Assembly (NCBI GenBank): GCA_029582265.1
Contig: CM055816.1
Span: forward strand, 32,690,545 to 32,754,544
Origin: Zoroaster sp. YZ-2022
Lineage: Eukaryota > Echinodermata > Asteroidea > Forcipulatida > Zoroasteridae
Length of the DNA stretch: 64,000 nt
Direction: 5' to 3'
Shown here: in pieces, positions 19,676-30,830 of the stretch
How positions within the stretch are numbered: position 1 is the first letter of the stretch
How the letters are laid out: each line of letters begins with the position of its first letter
The notes under the pieces: model-generated
What the model was told of the DNA's origin: nothing
Database searches by the model: none
Seen by the model: the letters and a program-made list of their open reading frames with translations, nothing else
Program-made: the position numbers and the translations under genes

Positions 19676-21210
19676 CAATTTAACATTAAGCATGCACAAG
19701 GGGAAAAAACTTGAATACACAACTTCATTTTTTCTAAATGAGAAATTGTTTCTGTAAATCTGATTTTGTTTTATAGAAAAACAAATATTTACATAAACTA
19801 AGTTTTCTATATAAACAAAAATAAAACAATAATAATAAATGGGATAAAAAAATAATAATCTGAGCCAATCAAGGTTTATTCTACCTTGGCAATGCTTTGT
19901 AGCTGTGAATATTGGAAATGGAATCAGGCTGAACTCTACATGGTGTTGATGCAAGTAAAAATACTGGCAGTGATGTTTTCTCATACATGTACCTATAAAA
20001 CAAAACATAACAGCTAATGAAATAATGGTGGATATGATGGACATGGTGCATATTAAAAATCCGTACTCGTTACCTGGGCATCGATGGTGGAAATTACAAC
20101 TAATTCACTGGAAATTGTTCTCATAATTATCACGTCTGTATTGTAAACATCATCACAATAATCATTGTGCCTTGGCTATATAGGAACTATCAAAAATAAT
20201 GTGATGGCTAACAGAAATTCATCATAAGAGTTCAGTATACAGCCACACAAAAAGCCCCACGAGCATTATTAAATTATCAAACAATATTTCTCGTTTATTA
20301 CTCTTACCTGTCCATCAATAATCCTACAAATGCGACATTCATGGTATTCATGGTCACCATCACGTTCAACAGTCAAATCCCTGAGGGTTTGCCATCATTT
20401 GAGGTTGGCTGGCCCCTCAATGGTCGCCAATGGTCGCCAGGCATGCGTCGTATTATTGCCGTAGACGGTGAGCCTTTCTTCGCCCAGTCCGCTTGGTCGA
20501 AATTCTGGCGTTGATTTTGACGGATGGCCTCCCAAACTGAACAGTTTTTGTCACTTTTTATTGGCGTTGATATGATGAAGAGGCTCTGACGATGTTCCGA
20601 ATGAAGGCGTCATTGTTGTTTCCAAAACTAAACTCGCTGGCAGTATCATAATTCAAAATACCCGACACGAAAAGCACCACAGTGGTCGAGACCTGCTTTA
20701 CATTTCCACGCGAAAAGTGTTGACATAATTATGGCCTAACCGGCGGGCTCACGCCTCGGGCGCTTGGCCGCGCTGACGCCCATGGCAGTACTGGTAGAGT
20801 CTTGGTTCGGTTCCCGGTGTCTTGGGAAACTGCCAAGACTTTCGCCTTTTTGTCGATTTTGACAATTTTCACCCATTGTTTCAAAATCATTTCACTTTTG
20901 TCAAGTATCAATGAATTATAAAAAATTATTATTCTTGAATTTGGTTCAGTAATAAACTTTTTAAACGTCTGAAAGTGCGACTATTTCTTTTGTCCTCGTG
21001 AGTTTTCTGGACAAATTTTTGTTCAAAAAAGTCACATGACATTGTTTTTTGTACAATAACAGAAAAACGACGCATTTTTCAGGGGTATTTGTGTGGACAA
21101 TTATATTCTACTTTTGAAAGATCTTTCCAACCACGTATGAAAAGCAATGAAATATTGAGGTGCGTTTTTTATCGCCCAATTTCGCGCGACAAAGGCGGTG
21201 TGTACCTATA

Positions 21211-21688
21211 GGGTGCACCCCACTAAATAGTGAGGAATTCATGCGCCGAGCTATTTATCATAAAGTGTATGCCCTCAAATTTTTCTGAAAAACAAAGATT
21301 TGAGGCCCATTCATTTGATGGATTGTGTAAAAATGGCCCACTATCATAACCTGGGGGTCCTTGGCTTCCAACTGTGAGTATTTTGGACACACTAGGCCCT
21401 GAAAAAGTGGTCCTAATTTGATTTCAAGCGTAAGGCCTTTTTCCAAAATGGCTGCTTTTCAGTGTGGACGTTTTCACTACTGTAGAGGGTGGTTTTCATT
21501 GGGATGAGAATAACTCCCTGGAAACCTGGACTTTAGAAAGTAAATAGAGAAGAATATACAAGGTTATATATCGATCAATATTTTTCTTTTGGTTTTAAAA
21601 ACTGTGGGACTTCTAAGTATTTTTTAATGATTTTTGAATATTTTGTATTTAGCACTGTTTACTGGGAGTTTATTTAGTGGGTGCACCC
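21211..21688. mobile_element. M element copy 1 (478-bp MITE, TATA target)
   Basis: The ends are GGGTGCACCC and its own mirror, extended to ACTAAATA and TATTTAGT. TATA flanks both sides (21207-21210, 21689-21692). No coding capacity. It is the first of three copies in the array. Confidence 0.85.
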
Positions 21689-21692
21689 TATA

Positions 21693-22672
21693 GATTCAAA
21701 ATAGGCGTCGTCCATGGTTTGTTTTGATGGTGGGATTTAAACGTGTGCTTTTGTTTACAGTATCAGTAAGGCTGATAATAAATGAAAATCTTTACACATT
21801 AAATTTTCCCATTCAATATCCTTGTATTTCAGGTCTTTATTGGATGAATACAGTACTGTTACAACAAAGGGTATGTGGAATTGTGAAATTAATACCATAG
21901 TCTGCATGTGCTCTTTTTCGGCTATTGAAATTGTGCATTATCATTGGAAGTTGGTTGTTATTTGTTGTCTTTAATTAGTGTTACATGTGTGTTGCATTAG
22001 TAAAATTCACAAAACTATTACAAGTAGTTGTTTCTAAAATAGTACTGGTTCAGGAATGCATGCATTAATAATGAAGGTTTTGAAATTGTGTACAACTGAT
22101 TGTACCATTCCCTGCCCCCTCTCCATCACCTATCAACTCTCTTTGCAAGGACCTGTATATACATGGGGGATGTATGCAGGGTTGGGGATGTTTCTTTCTC
22201 TTTGTGGTCTGTTTACCATGAAACAATTTACATTTTACATTTTCTTCTCAGCACATCATGTGAAGAAAGGCTCGTGATTTGCCCCCTCAGCGTATGATTC
22301 ATTGTGTATGAGGCCCCATTTTCTGTCAACCTGGATCCGCCCCTAATAAGGTTAATTTTGTAAAACTTTCTGAAATTGCCTTTAGATAATATCTCAGATA
22401 TTGTTTAAATATTCAAGGAGGAAACTAATTGTTATTTAAAGAAATTTTTTAAGAAAAACATTGCACCCAAGAAATACAATAATGCATACACAATGCATGG
22501 TTATCCATTGCAAACTGCACAGAAACATCATAGACGAACCAAATATGTTTAAAGCTGACATTTTGCAGTGGAGTAATATTTTTCAATTTTTTTTCAGAAA
22601 CATGACCTCTGCAATATACTGGATGTCCTTAGTGTGTTCCCAAGTCAAATTGAAAAAAATCATCTCTTTATA
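21693..22672. repeat. A unit copy 1 (~980 bp)
   Basis: It begins TTCAAAATAGGCGTCGTCCA and ends CATCTCTTTATA. Inside are two exon-like islands with splice-like borders: one after TTGTATTTCAG and before GTATGTGG (SLLDEYSTVTT), and one after TTTTCAG (HDLCNILDVLSVFPSQIEK) that runs to the unit end. It joins the next A unit directly, without an M element. Confidence 0.8.
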
Positions 22673-23648
22673 GTTTCAAAATGGCGTCGTCCATGGTTTG
22701 TTTTGATGGTGGGATTTAAACGTGTGCTTTTGTTTACAGTATCAGTAAGGCTGATAATAAATGAAAAATCTTTACACATTAAATTTTCCCATTCAATATC
22801 CTTGTATTTCAGGTCTTTATTGGATGAATACAGTACTGTTACAGCAAAAAGGTATGTGGAATTGTGAAATTAATACCATAGTCTGCATGTGCTCTTTTTC
22901 GGCTATTGAAATTGTGCATTATCATTGGAAGTTGGTTGTTATTTGTTGTCTTTAATTAGTGTTACATGTGTGTTGCATTAGTAAAATTCACAAAACTATT
23001 ACAAGTAGTTGTTTCTAAAATAGTACTGGTTCAGGAATGCATGCATTAATAATGAAGGTTTTGAAATTGTGTACAACTGATTGTACCATTCCCTGCCCCC
23101 TCTCCATCACCTATCAACTCTCTTTGCAAGGACCTGTATATACATGGGGGATGTATGCAGGGTTGGGGATGTTTCTTTCTCTTTGTGGTCTGTTTACCAT
23201 GAAACAATTTACATTTTACATTTCTTCTCAGCACATCATGTGAAGAAAGGCTCGTGATTTGCCCCCTCAGCGTATGATTCATTGTGTATGAGGCCCCATT
23301 TTCTGTCAACCTGGATCCGCCCCTAATAAGGTAAATTTTGTAAAACTTTCTGAAATTGCCTTTAGATAATATCTCAGATATTGTTTAAATATTCAAGGAG
23401 GAAACTAATTGTTATTTAAAGAATTTGTTTAAGAAAAACATTGCACCCAAGAAATACAATAATGCATACACAATGCATGGTTATCCATTGCAAACTGCAC
23501 AGAAACATCATAGACGAACCAAATATGTTTAAAGCTGACATTTTGCAGTGGAGTAATATTTTCAATTTTTTCAGAAACATGACCTCTGCAATATACTGGA
23601 TGTCCTTAGTGTGTTCCCAAGTCAAATTGAAAAAATCATCTCTTTATA
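22673..23648. repeat. A unit copy 2 (~976 bp)
   Basis: Over 97% like copy 1 by eye; differences are mainly homopolymer lengths. It begins TTTCAAAATGGCGTCGTCCA directly after the TATA of copy 1 and ends in TATA before M copy 2. Confidence 0.85.
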
Positions 23649-24124
23649 GGGTGCACCCACTAAATAGTGAGGAATTCATGCGCCGAGCTATTTATCATAA
23701 AGTGTATGCCCTCAAATTTTTCTGAAAACAAAGATTTGAGGCCCATTCATTTGATGGATTGTGTAAAATGGCCCACTATCATAACCTGGGGGTCCTTGGC
23801 TTCCAACTGTGAGTATTTTGGACACACTAGGCCCTGAAAAGTGGTCCTAATTTGATTTCAAGCGTAAGGCCTTTTTCCAAAATGGCTGCTTTTCAGTGTG
23901 GACGTTTTCACTACTGTAGAGGGTGGTTTTCATTGGGATGAGAATAACTCCTGGAAACCTGGACTTTAGAAAGTAAATAGAGAAGAATATAAAAGGTTAT
24001 ATATCGATCAATATTTTTCTTTTGGTTTTAAAAACTGTGGGACTTCTAAGTATTTTTTAATGATTTTTGAATATTTTGTATTTAGCACTGTTTACTATGG
24101 GAGTTTATTTAGTGGGGTGCACCC
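23649..24124. mobile_element. M element copy 2 (476 bp)
   Basis: Same ends as copy 1, flanked by TATA at 23645-23648 and 24125-24128. It sits at the exact point where copies 1 and 2 of the A unit meet without it. Confidence 0.85.
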
Positions 24125-24128
24125 TATA

Positions 24129-25102
24129 GATTCAAAATGGCGTCGTCCATGGTTTGTTTTGATGGTGGATTTAAACGTGTGCTTTTTGTTTACAGTATCA
24201 GTAAGGCTGATAATAAATGAAAAATCTTTACATTAAATTTTCCCATTCAATATCCTTGTATTTCAGGTCTTTATTGGATGAATACAGTACTGTTACAACA
24301 AAAAGGTATGTGGAATTGTGAAATTAATACCATAGTCTGCATGTGCTCTTTTCGGCTATTGAAATTGTGCATTATCATTGGAAGTTGGTTGTTATTTGTT
24401 GTCTTTAATTAGTGTTACATGTGTGTTGCATTAGTAAAATTCACAAAACTATTACAAGTAGTTGTTTCTAAAATAGTACTGGTTCAGGAATGCATGCATT
24501 CATAATGAAGGTTTTGAAATTGTGTACAACTGATTGTACCATTCCTGCCCCTCTCCATCACCTATCAACTCTCTTTGCAAGGACCTGTATATACATGGGG
24601 GATGTATGCAGGGTTGGGATGTTTCTTTCTCTTTGTGGTCTGTTTACCATGAAACAATTTACATTTTACATTTTCTTCTCAGCACATCATGTGAAGAAAG
24701 GCTCGTGATTTGCCCCCTCAGCGTATGATTCATTGTGTATGAGGCCCCATTTTCTGTCAACCTGGATCCGCCCCTAATAAGGTTAATTTTGTAAAACTTT
24801 CTGAAATTGCCTTTAGATAATATCTCAGATATTGTTTAAATATTCAAGGAGGAAACTAATTGTTATTTAAAAGAAATTTTTAAGAAAAACATTGCACCCA
24901 AGAAATACAATAATGCATACACAATGCATGGTTATCCATTGCAAACTGCACAGAAACATCATAGACGAACCAAATATGTTTAAAGCTGACATTTTGCAGT
25001 GGAGTAATATTTTTCAATTTTTTTTCAGAAACATGACCTCTGCAATATACTGGATGTCCTTAGTGTGTTCCCAAGTCAAATTGAAAAAATCATCTCTTTA
25101 TA
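24129..25102. repeat. A unit copy 3 (~974 bp)
   Basis: Third copy, with the same exon-like islands and the same ends, followed by M copy 3. Small indels relative to copies 1 and 2. Confidence 0.85.
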
Positions 25103-25581
25103 GGGTGCACCCACTAAATAGTGAGGAATTCATGCGCCGAGCTATTTATCATAAAGTGTATGCCCTCAAATTTTCTGAAAAACAAAGATTTGAGGCCCAT
25201 TCATTTGATGGATTGTGTAAAATGGCCCACTATCATAACCTGGGGGTCCTTGGCTTCCAACTGTGAGTATTTTGGACACACTAGGCCCTGAAAAAGTGGT
25301 CCTAATTTGATTTCAAGCGTAAGGCCTTTTTCCAAAATGGCTGCTTTTCAGTGTGGACGTTTTCACTACTGTAGAGGGTGGTTTTCATTGGGATGAGAAT
25401 AACTCCCTGGAAACCTGGACTTTAGAAAGTAAATAGAGAAGAATATAAAAGGTTATATATCGATCAATATTTTTTCTTTTGGTTTTAAAAACTGTGGGAC
25501 TTCTAAGTATTTTTTAATGATTTTTGAATATTTTGTATTTAGCACTGTTTACTATGGGAGTTTATTTAGTGGGGTGCACCC
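25103..25581. mobile_element. M element copy 3 (479 bp)
   Basis: GGGTGCACCC ends with TATA on both sides (25099-25102, 25582-25585). To its right the R/body tandem unit resumes. Confidence 0.85.
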
Positions 25582-25585
25582 TATA

Positions 25586-26205
25586 AGACAGCTACAAGTG
25601 CCATGCCTGAGGTGCCCCTATGGGATTTGTGTACACACTGGCTTAGCGTTGGGGTTCACAAGGTCATAAACACAAGATGGTTACTATCAATAACATGCTG
25701 CGGCAGTCTCAAAGGCTCCTGTGATGGCTTCTTGACAGCCCAGACCGACACAGACCAATAAAAAACTTCTATGTTGGGGACAGGGGGGGGGGGGTGATAT
25801 TGGGGGATGGCTGTTGGCGGGGGGGGGGGGGTCGGATGATGGCCGTATCTGGGTTATTTATGTGGTTATTCGATGCCAGGTGGCTTTTATGAATGGGATA
25901 TGAGTTTGTATGGGTTGGTATACATTGCAGGATGTTGTATTTATAGACTGGGCTACTATTGAGTGAAAAACGTACACATTTTGGGTTAAAAAATGCTGTT
26001 TTTTAGGAAAAATGAGGTTTTTTAACGTTAATTACGTTAATTAATTTTCATAGAAAAACAACATTTTACAAAAACAAGTTAAAATTGTTAACATTGGGAA
26101 AATCAGTTCATTTACCCATGTAATTAACGATTTTACAACCTACTACACGGTGTAGATGTGCTCGTTGCGCCGCGTATAAACGAATCACGGCCGAGCCAAA
26201 GTGTC
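25586..26205. repeat. Second copy of the R/body unit, body part
   Basis: It matches 15716-16333 (CACAAGTGCCATGCCTGAGG, GGGTTCACAAGGTCATAAAC and ATTCGATGCCAGGTGGCTTT are shared). It ends with CCTACTACACGGTGTAGATG, the mirror of the start of R1. It contains two long G runs. Confidence 0.8.
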
Positions 26206-26360
26206 CAGAAACAGGTTGACATACTACGCGAAAAAGATATATATTTTTAGACAGATCAAATATTTAAATCAGATATTTGACGATGTCAAAAATTAACTGA
26301 TGAAAAAACAGGATTTATTGTTGTTAAATTCGGTTGAAAGAGTCGATTACTGCGACTTAC

Positions 26361-26457
26361 ATTTCCTCACTGCAATGCTCTGGTTTCGGCAGACGGTAGC
26401 CATTCTTTATTTCGTCTATCACTTGACGAGATGACATGCCTGGGTAGGGATGTGAAC
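26361..26457 (-). CDS. RTK gene 1: kinase C-lobe exon
   Basis: An acceptor TTTTCGCAG and donor AAT|GTAAGT border 97 bp encoding GSHPYPGMSSRQVIDEIKNG and YRLPKPEHCSEE, the alphaF-alphaG region of a receptor tyrosine kinase. Start phase 1 and end phase 2 equal those of the matching exon of gene 2 (59454-59550). This is the last exon of gene 1 that I can find; the two that should precede it (catalytic loop and APE-type segment) and the one that should follow are missing. Confidence 0.85.
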
Positions 26458-26461
26458 CTGC

Positions 26462-27620
26462 GAAAATAACATTACACAAATAAACTCCTGTGTGAGTGAC
26501 AATTATACCTATAATAAACGCATGAAAACAGAGGGTAGATCAAATTATGCTGATTTGAACTATAATCAACTATAGATCAGTCGGCAAAGAAACTACTAAA
26601 TTAATCCATCGAAGCATTCTCGTGTTTTTTTACCAGATAACATATTACATTTCTCACGCATACCCACCACTCGTCGTCTAGCGATTTTGAAGGTGTTCAA
26701 CTTTCGCCTGGCAAATACGAACTTAGTATTCATTTTGACGTGGAATTTTGATACAGTTCATTATCAATATTTTCATGTACGGTACATAACTGTGGAAGAA
26801 GTTTCTTAAAAATAATAGGACCTCAGACAGAATTATTACAAGGGAGACTAAAACTGTCATCAATCATACACCAAGTAAAAACTAGAGCTCAAGTGTTTGT
26901 CAAAACAAACACACGGTGTTCGTGTCAACTTCCGGTTCAATCAAATTATCATCGATGATGTCAATCATATTTTGCAAAGGTGTATCACTAATATTAACGA
27001 AGGCGGTAGTGCTGCAGCGATTACTCGGTTATTCGGTTAATCGAACTTTTATACAGCTAGTCGATTAATTGTTACCATTCAGTTATCCGAAGCTACTTTT
27101 GGAATATTGATGCTACCTTTTTTGCGCAATAACCACAGACATAATTCCAGGGGGATGGGTTGGAGTAGTGATGTTTCAAGCAGTGATACAATAATGTTTG
27201 AAGTGGTGTTGTGGGGGGTATCCCCCTTGAGCGACGTTTGAGATCCAGTACTTAAGCCTATAAGCCTATAATTATTTACTGATTTCAGAATCATGAGACA
27301 TATAAAATGCAGGAGCCGCCTTTGTCAGACTACCTGTACACGTATTAGTGCGCTCACAATGCTTTAGAACGGAAACAAAAGAGAAGCGCCACCCTATTTG
27401 TCTGCCGTCTTTTCTTTGTTTTTGTTTCACGACCATTTGTTTTAAAATTGACATCACCCCATATAAGGTTCGTGACCATAGCAAAAACAATTTTCCAGTT
27501 AGCCAACGGGTTCTTTTCAGAACCGCACAATATTAAATGTTTAGAAAAATTGTTTCACTCATGCGCAGAGTACCACTGTGAAAACATCATACCAATTGGT
27601 ACCCAACATATTTGGTTCTC
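26462..27620. other. Gene-free stretch between RTK gene 1 exons
   Basis: Here I searched for the missing catalytic-loop (HRDLAARN) and DFG exons and found none. GTGCTGCAGCGATTACTCGG (about 27007) with nearby GTTAATCGAAC looks like a hAT-type end, without a partner. Otherwise it is ordinary AT-rich sequence. Confidence 0.4.
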
Positions 27621-27632
27621 AACATACATGTA

Positions 27633-28062
27633 ATTGATTTAATTTTGCCCTACACCGACGTGTGTAAAGCACTGTATACTCAGTGCTTTCCGAGTGTCTG
27701 TGAAAAACTACACAAGCGACTCGGGCGGGATTCGAACCCACGACTTCCTGCTTACTAGTGCAGACGTCTTAACCTCTCGACCACGTACTACCGAGCTTGC
27801 TCGATGACAATTGGCCGGCTAGGCAGCGGGTTCCGCGATACATATAGGTTGGTGAAATTCTTGCGGGCAAGCTCGGTGGTCGAAAGGTTAAGACGTCTGC
27901 ATTAGTAAGCAGGAGGTCGTGGGTTCGAATCCCGCCCGAGTCGCCTGTGTAGTTTTTCACAGACACTCGGTAAGCACTGAGTATACAGTGCTATACACAC
28001 GTCGGTGTAGGGCAAAATTAAATCAATTGTTTATCTCCCGACGCAAGAATTTCACCAACCTA
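27633..28062. mobile_element. Palindromic tRNA-derived (SINE-like) insertion 2, 12-bp target duplication
   Basis: AACATACATGTA flanks both sides (27621-27632 and 28063-28074). The arms are inverted tRNA-like cores. The right core (about 27870-27945) has an A-box-like region, GGTGGTCGAAAGGTTAAGAC, and a B box GTGGGTTCGAATCCCGCC. The left core is its mirror. The tail carries CACACGTCGGTGTAGGGC. The right end, TTGCGTCGGGAG on the minus strand, equals the left end of the 4961-5260 copy. A ~60-bp unrelated spacer sits at the centre. Confidence 0.8.
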
Positions 28063-28401
28063 AACATACATGTAGTTATTAACGGGATAATACAACACTG
28101 GTCGTGCTATGCATATTTTGTCTTCGGGGATCACCACGTTTTTTTACGCGCGACTCTCCGTCCACATTCCCCTTATTTCGTCAGAATTCGGAAACTGAGC
28201 CAATCGTCGTGGCAAAACAAAAAAGGTCGTATCCTCTAATAAGCAACGAGGTCGTATGAGCAACAGTTAAGATAATTGGTTTTGTGTGTTCGTCCGGGGA
28301 ATAACATACGACCTTGTTGCATTGAGTAAAATCCGTGTCTGCAACCAGGTCGTAACTAGCATACGACGATATCCTCTCTTGGACCATCAGAAGACACCAA
28401 C

Positions 28402-28595
28402 CGATTTTAAGGAGAGGAATTCCATCCCGCTGGCGATCATGTTGGCGAATGACAGGATCTCATTCGGCATCAGGAAGTTTCTCTTCTCCTCTTCCATCAG
28501 TTCGAAATACTGGCAACCGGCCCCGGTGCGTATGTGCCTCAGGTATGACTGCAGGTTACCATTCGGTAGGTACTCCATGATCAAGAAGAAAGGCT
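28402..28595 (-). CDS. RTK gene 1: kinase hinge exon
   Basis: The acceptor GGTACCCAG leads to EPFFLIMEYLPNGNLQSYLR (beta5, hinge and alphaD), a short insert (HIRTGAGCQYFELMEEEKRN) and the alphaE start (FANMIASGMEFLS). The probable donor is TCG|GTTGGT. Length is 194 bp; phase 1 in, phase 0 out, as in gene 2's exon 61930-62117. It should be followed by the HRD exon, which is not present in the next 2 kb. Confidence 0.85.
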
Positions 28596-28998
28596 CTGGG
28601 TACCAGTGAAAAACAACACATACACAGGTAATTTTTAGGCCAAACAAAACCTCCTGTTTCTTGCCATAGGTATGCTACAAAATCGGTGCGGTGACGCTTT
28701 TTTTGAAATAGTTTTGAGTAAATTACAAATATATGTGTTATGTACATTATACGTCACTGTTCTATGTTAAGGCTTGACCAATTGACAGCTGCCAATCAAA
28801 ATCATTTGGGCCTATTGATCAATCAGATGTATGGAACGGCTGCGTGCTGCTGCACTACAGGTTGGCTTTTAATAAACTCATTCTCATATTTGCTATTAGC
28901 AATACTTTTCTCTGCTCAGCATTTAACGTGCTCTGTATTTATCATTTTAATGAAACTCGGGATATATGCCTGCATAAATATTTAGTGATTAATCCAAC

Positions 28999-29109
28999 CT
29001 TGTTCAGTGCAGAATCCCAGCATAGTTACAACATTGGGATGATAGCCGAGGTTTATGTACATGTTCCTCTCCTTATCGAAGTCACTCTTGTCCGTATCTG
29101 TTGCAGTGG
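28999..29109 (-). CDS. RTK gene 1: alphaC-helix exon
   Basis: 111 bp between GATCTGTAG and CAAG|GTTGG encode ATDTDKSDFDKERNMYINLG and YHPNVVTMLGFCTEQ. KERNMYINL is the alphaC helix with its conserved Glu; HPNVVTMLG is the beta4 strand. Phases 1-1 equal those of gene 2's exon 62544-62654 and the length is identical. Confidence 0.85.
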
Positions 29110-29160
29110 CTACAGATCAATATAAGATCAGAAACTAATAATAATTGAACAAACATTAAA

Positions 29161-29514
29161 GTGACAGTATCATTACGATGATCATGCAGAGCAAACTTTC
29201 GACAGGACATGGAATCGGTGTCCTAGTTTTGGATGAACTCAGTGACTGAAAATAATACACAACAAGCATGCGCTGACCTAGAAAACAGGGCACGTGATCG
29301 ATCATAATACTGTGGCGCATAATGTGCCAGTGGTTGCATAATAATGATATCTATGCAGCAGCCACGGTAATACTTGTGATCATATCGCGCCCTGTTATCT
29401 AGGCCAGCGCTCACTCGTAGGGTATTATTTTCAGTCACTGAGTTCATCTAAAACTAGGACATCGATTCCATGACCTTTCAAAAGTCTGCTGTAATCGTGA
29501 CGATATTGTCCCTT
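29161..29514. mobile_element. MITE family P copy 2
   Basis: A long foldback: GGACATGGAATCGGTGTCCT and GAACTCAGTGACTGAAAATA are mirrored by TATTTTCAGTCACTGAGTTC and AGGACATCGATTCCATGACC, with outer TCGTGACGATATTGTCCC. It lies in the intron between the alphaC and P-loop exons of RTK gene 1. A middle insert makes it longer than the other copies. Confidence 0.75.
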
Positions 29515-29762
29515 TAAAAATAAAATTATGCATTCTTGATGATAGCCCAAAAGTCACAATTATAAAAGGAACCGTGTAACACTGGTAATTATTACATTAC
29601 CGAATTATTATCCGAAAGCTAATTTAATGTGAAGTTGATAAAGGTTAAAATCGTTCTGGAAAAAAATAAAAATAAAAAAATAGGTTAAACTCGATTCTGG
29701 ACCCAAATTGTAACAATAATTCGCCGCTGTAAAGTGTAGTTGTAAAATAAACAGAGACGTAC

Positions 29763-29988
29763 GTTTTAGTATTTTAACTGCGACCGTTGTCATAATTCCC
29801 TTCTTTATGATTCCGTCTGCCACAGCCCTGTTTACGGTAGCGAACGAGCCTGCTCCAAGCTGTTCCATCACGTGGAGTCTCTTCCTAGGAAACTCTTTGG
29901 GCTCACAGTTGGTTGACTTCAATAAGGAGCCCGAGCCCCCTTCAGTTATTTTACCACCACTGACACCAATATACTCATTCTGTTTTGA
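29763..29988 (-). CDS. RTK gene 1: juxtamembrane and P-loop exon
   Basis: The acceptor CAATTTTCAG and donor AAAC|GTACGT border 226 bp. It encodes SKQNEYIGVSGGKITEGG, then KEFPRKRLHVMEQLGAGSFA and TVNRAVADGI, and VAVKILK with the ATP-anchoring Lys. The nucleotide loop reads GAGSFATV: the third glycine of GxGxFGxV is Ala. NEYIGV is a possible phosphotyrosine site. Phase 0 in, phase 1 out. Gene 2's matching exon has the normal loop. Confidence 0.85.
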
Positions 29989-30396
29989 CTGAAAATTGTA
30001 ATAAAAACATTAATTTTGAATAATCAAATTATTGATTATTTAAATCAGCGTTCCGCAACCTATTGGTCGCGGAGGATTTTTGATGGGTCGCGGGATTACT
30101 TCAGAAATCAAAAAAAAAAAATATAAACGATTTATTTCTCCCTACTTATAAGATCTTTTACTGACACAAACTTCTTTAGACCGGCATGTTTGCAAAAAGA
30201 AAGCGCGTTGTCGTATAGTAGCGGGTATCAAATAAACAAGACATCAGAAGATCCACCGTGCAAAATATGCGTGGTGGATCTATTGATGTCATATTATGAC
30301 CAGTCAGCCAGGTGTAAAGCGTGGGAATTCAGACACGCGAATTTCGAAGTTTTGTTCATTCTATCTATTGAGCTGTCAGCGTGTGCAGTTTTGGCT

Positions 30397-30830
30397 ATGG
30401 CTGGTACAACAAGAAAGTATAACCCGTTATTCTTGAATTATGGATTTACGGTAACTGTGGACAAGCAGAATGTTCAACGTCCACAATGTGTCCTGTGTTG
30501 CAAAGTTTTAGCGAACGAATCGTTCAAGCCTAAAAAGCTGCAGCGTCACCTCCAAAAAAAGCAAAGCAACTCAGCTGACAAACCTCGTCAGTTTTGGGTG
30601 CAAGCAGAATGCGAGTATCCCGAGGTCGGCCATTTGGCAATCAAATTTCTGATGCTATTTACAACAACCTGGATGTGTGAAGCAGGATTCTCAGCGGTGA
30701 CCTATTTGAAGTCAAATTATTGAAACAAACTGGCAACGGTGGCCCTGTGCGCCAACCTGAGGGTCGCATTATCGCCGATCAGAAGCCGGATCGATGAATT
30801 TGTAGCCAAGAAACAAACTCAGCCATCGCA
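30397..30830 (+). pseudogene. hAT transposase with large internal deletion and one stop
   Basis: The N-terminal part (RKYNPLFLNYGFTVTVDKQN, then CVLCCKVLANESFKPKKLQR) is the BED-type zinc finger region. It then jumps at about 30590 to the C-terminal dimerisation region (FWVQAECEYPEVGHLAIKFL, CEAGFSAVTYLKSNY). An in-frame TGA at 30721-30723 replaces a likely Arg codon, and the frame continues (NKLATVALCANLRVALS, SRIDEFVAKKQTQPSH). The catalytic DDE middle is missing, so it cannot act on its own. It resembles ZBED5/SCAND3-type hAT proteins. Confidence 0.85.

Larger units (their letters stand above)
16492..21207. mobile_element. 4.7-kb TIR element with probable TTAA target
   Basis: AGGTACACACCGCC (16492-16505) is mirrored by GGCGGTGTGTACCT (21194-21207). 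The left flank is TTAA (16488-16491); the right flank, with the later M array removed, reads ATAA, one base off. The site lies inside the R/body tandem unit. TTAA suggests piggyBac or Kolobok relatives. The inside has no clear transposase: I see exon-like scraps such as a Cys-rich frame near 16640-16867, a 3' splice-like TTTTTCAG at about 17597 and a GTAAGAG donor on the minus strand at 20307. The remainder (17000-20300) is AT-rich and uninformative apart from a MITE at 19443-19675. Confidence 0.55.

Noticed and set aside
20308..20450. Possible first exon on the minus strand ending at GTAAGAG
   Set aside because: The frame that reads best (ERDGDHEYHECRICRI) has a stop just upstream and no start codon.
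22056..23243. Open frames of 60-90 codons on the plus strand of the A units
   Set aside because: They cross the exon-like borders, differ by frameshifts between copies and show no family likeness.
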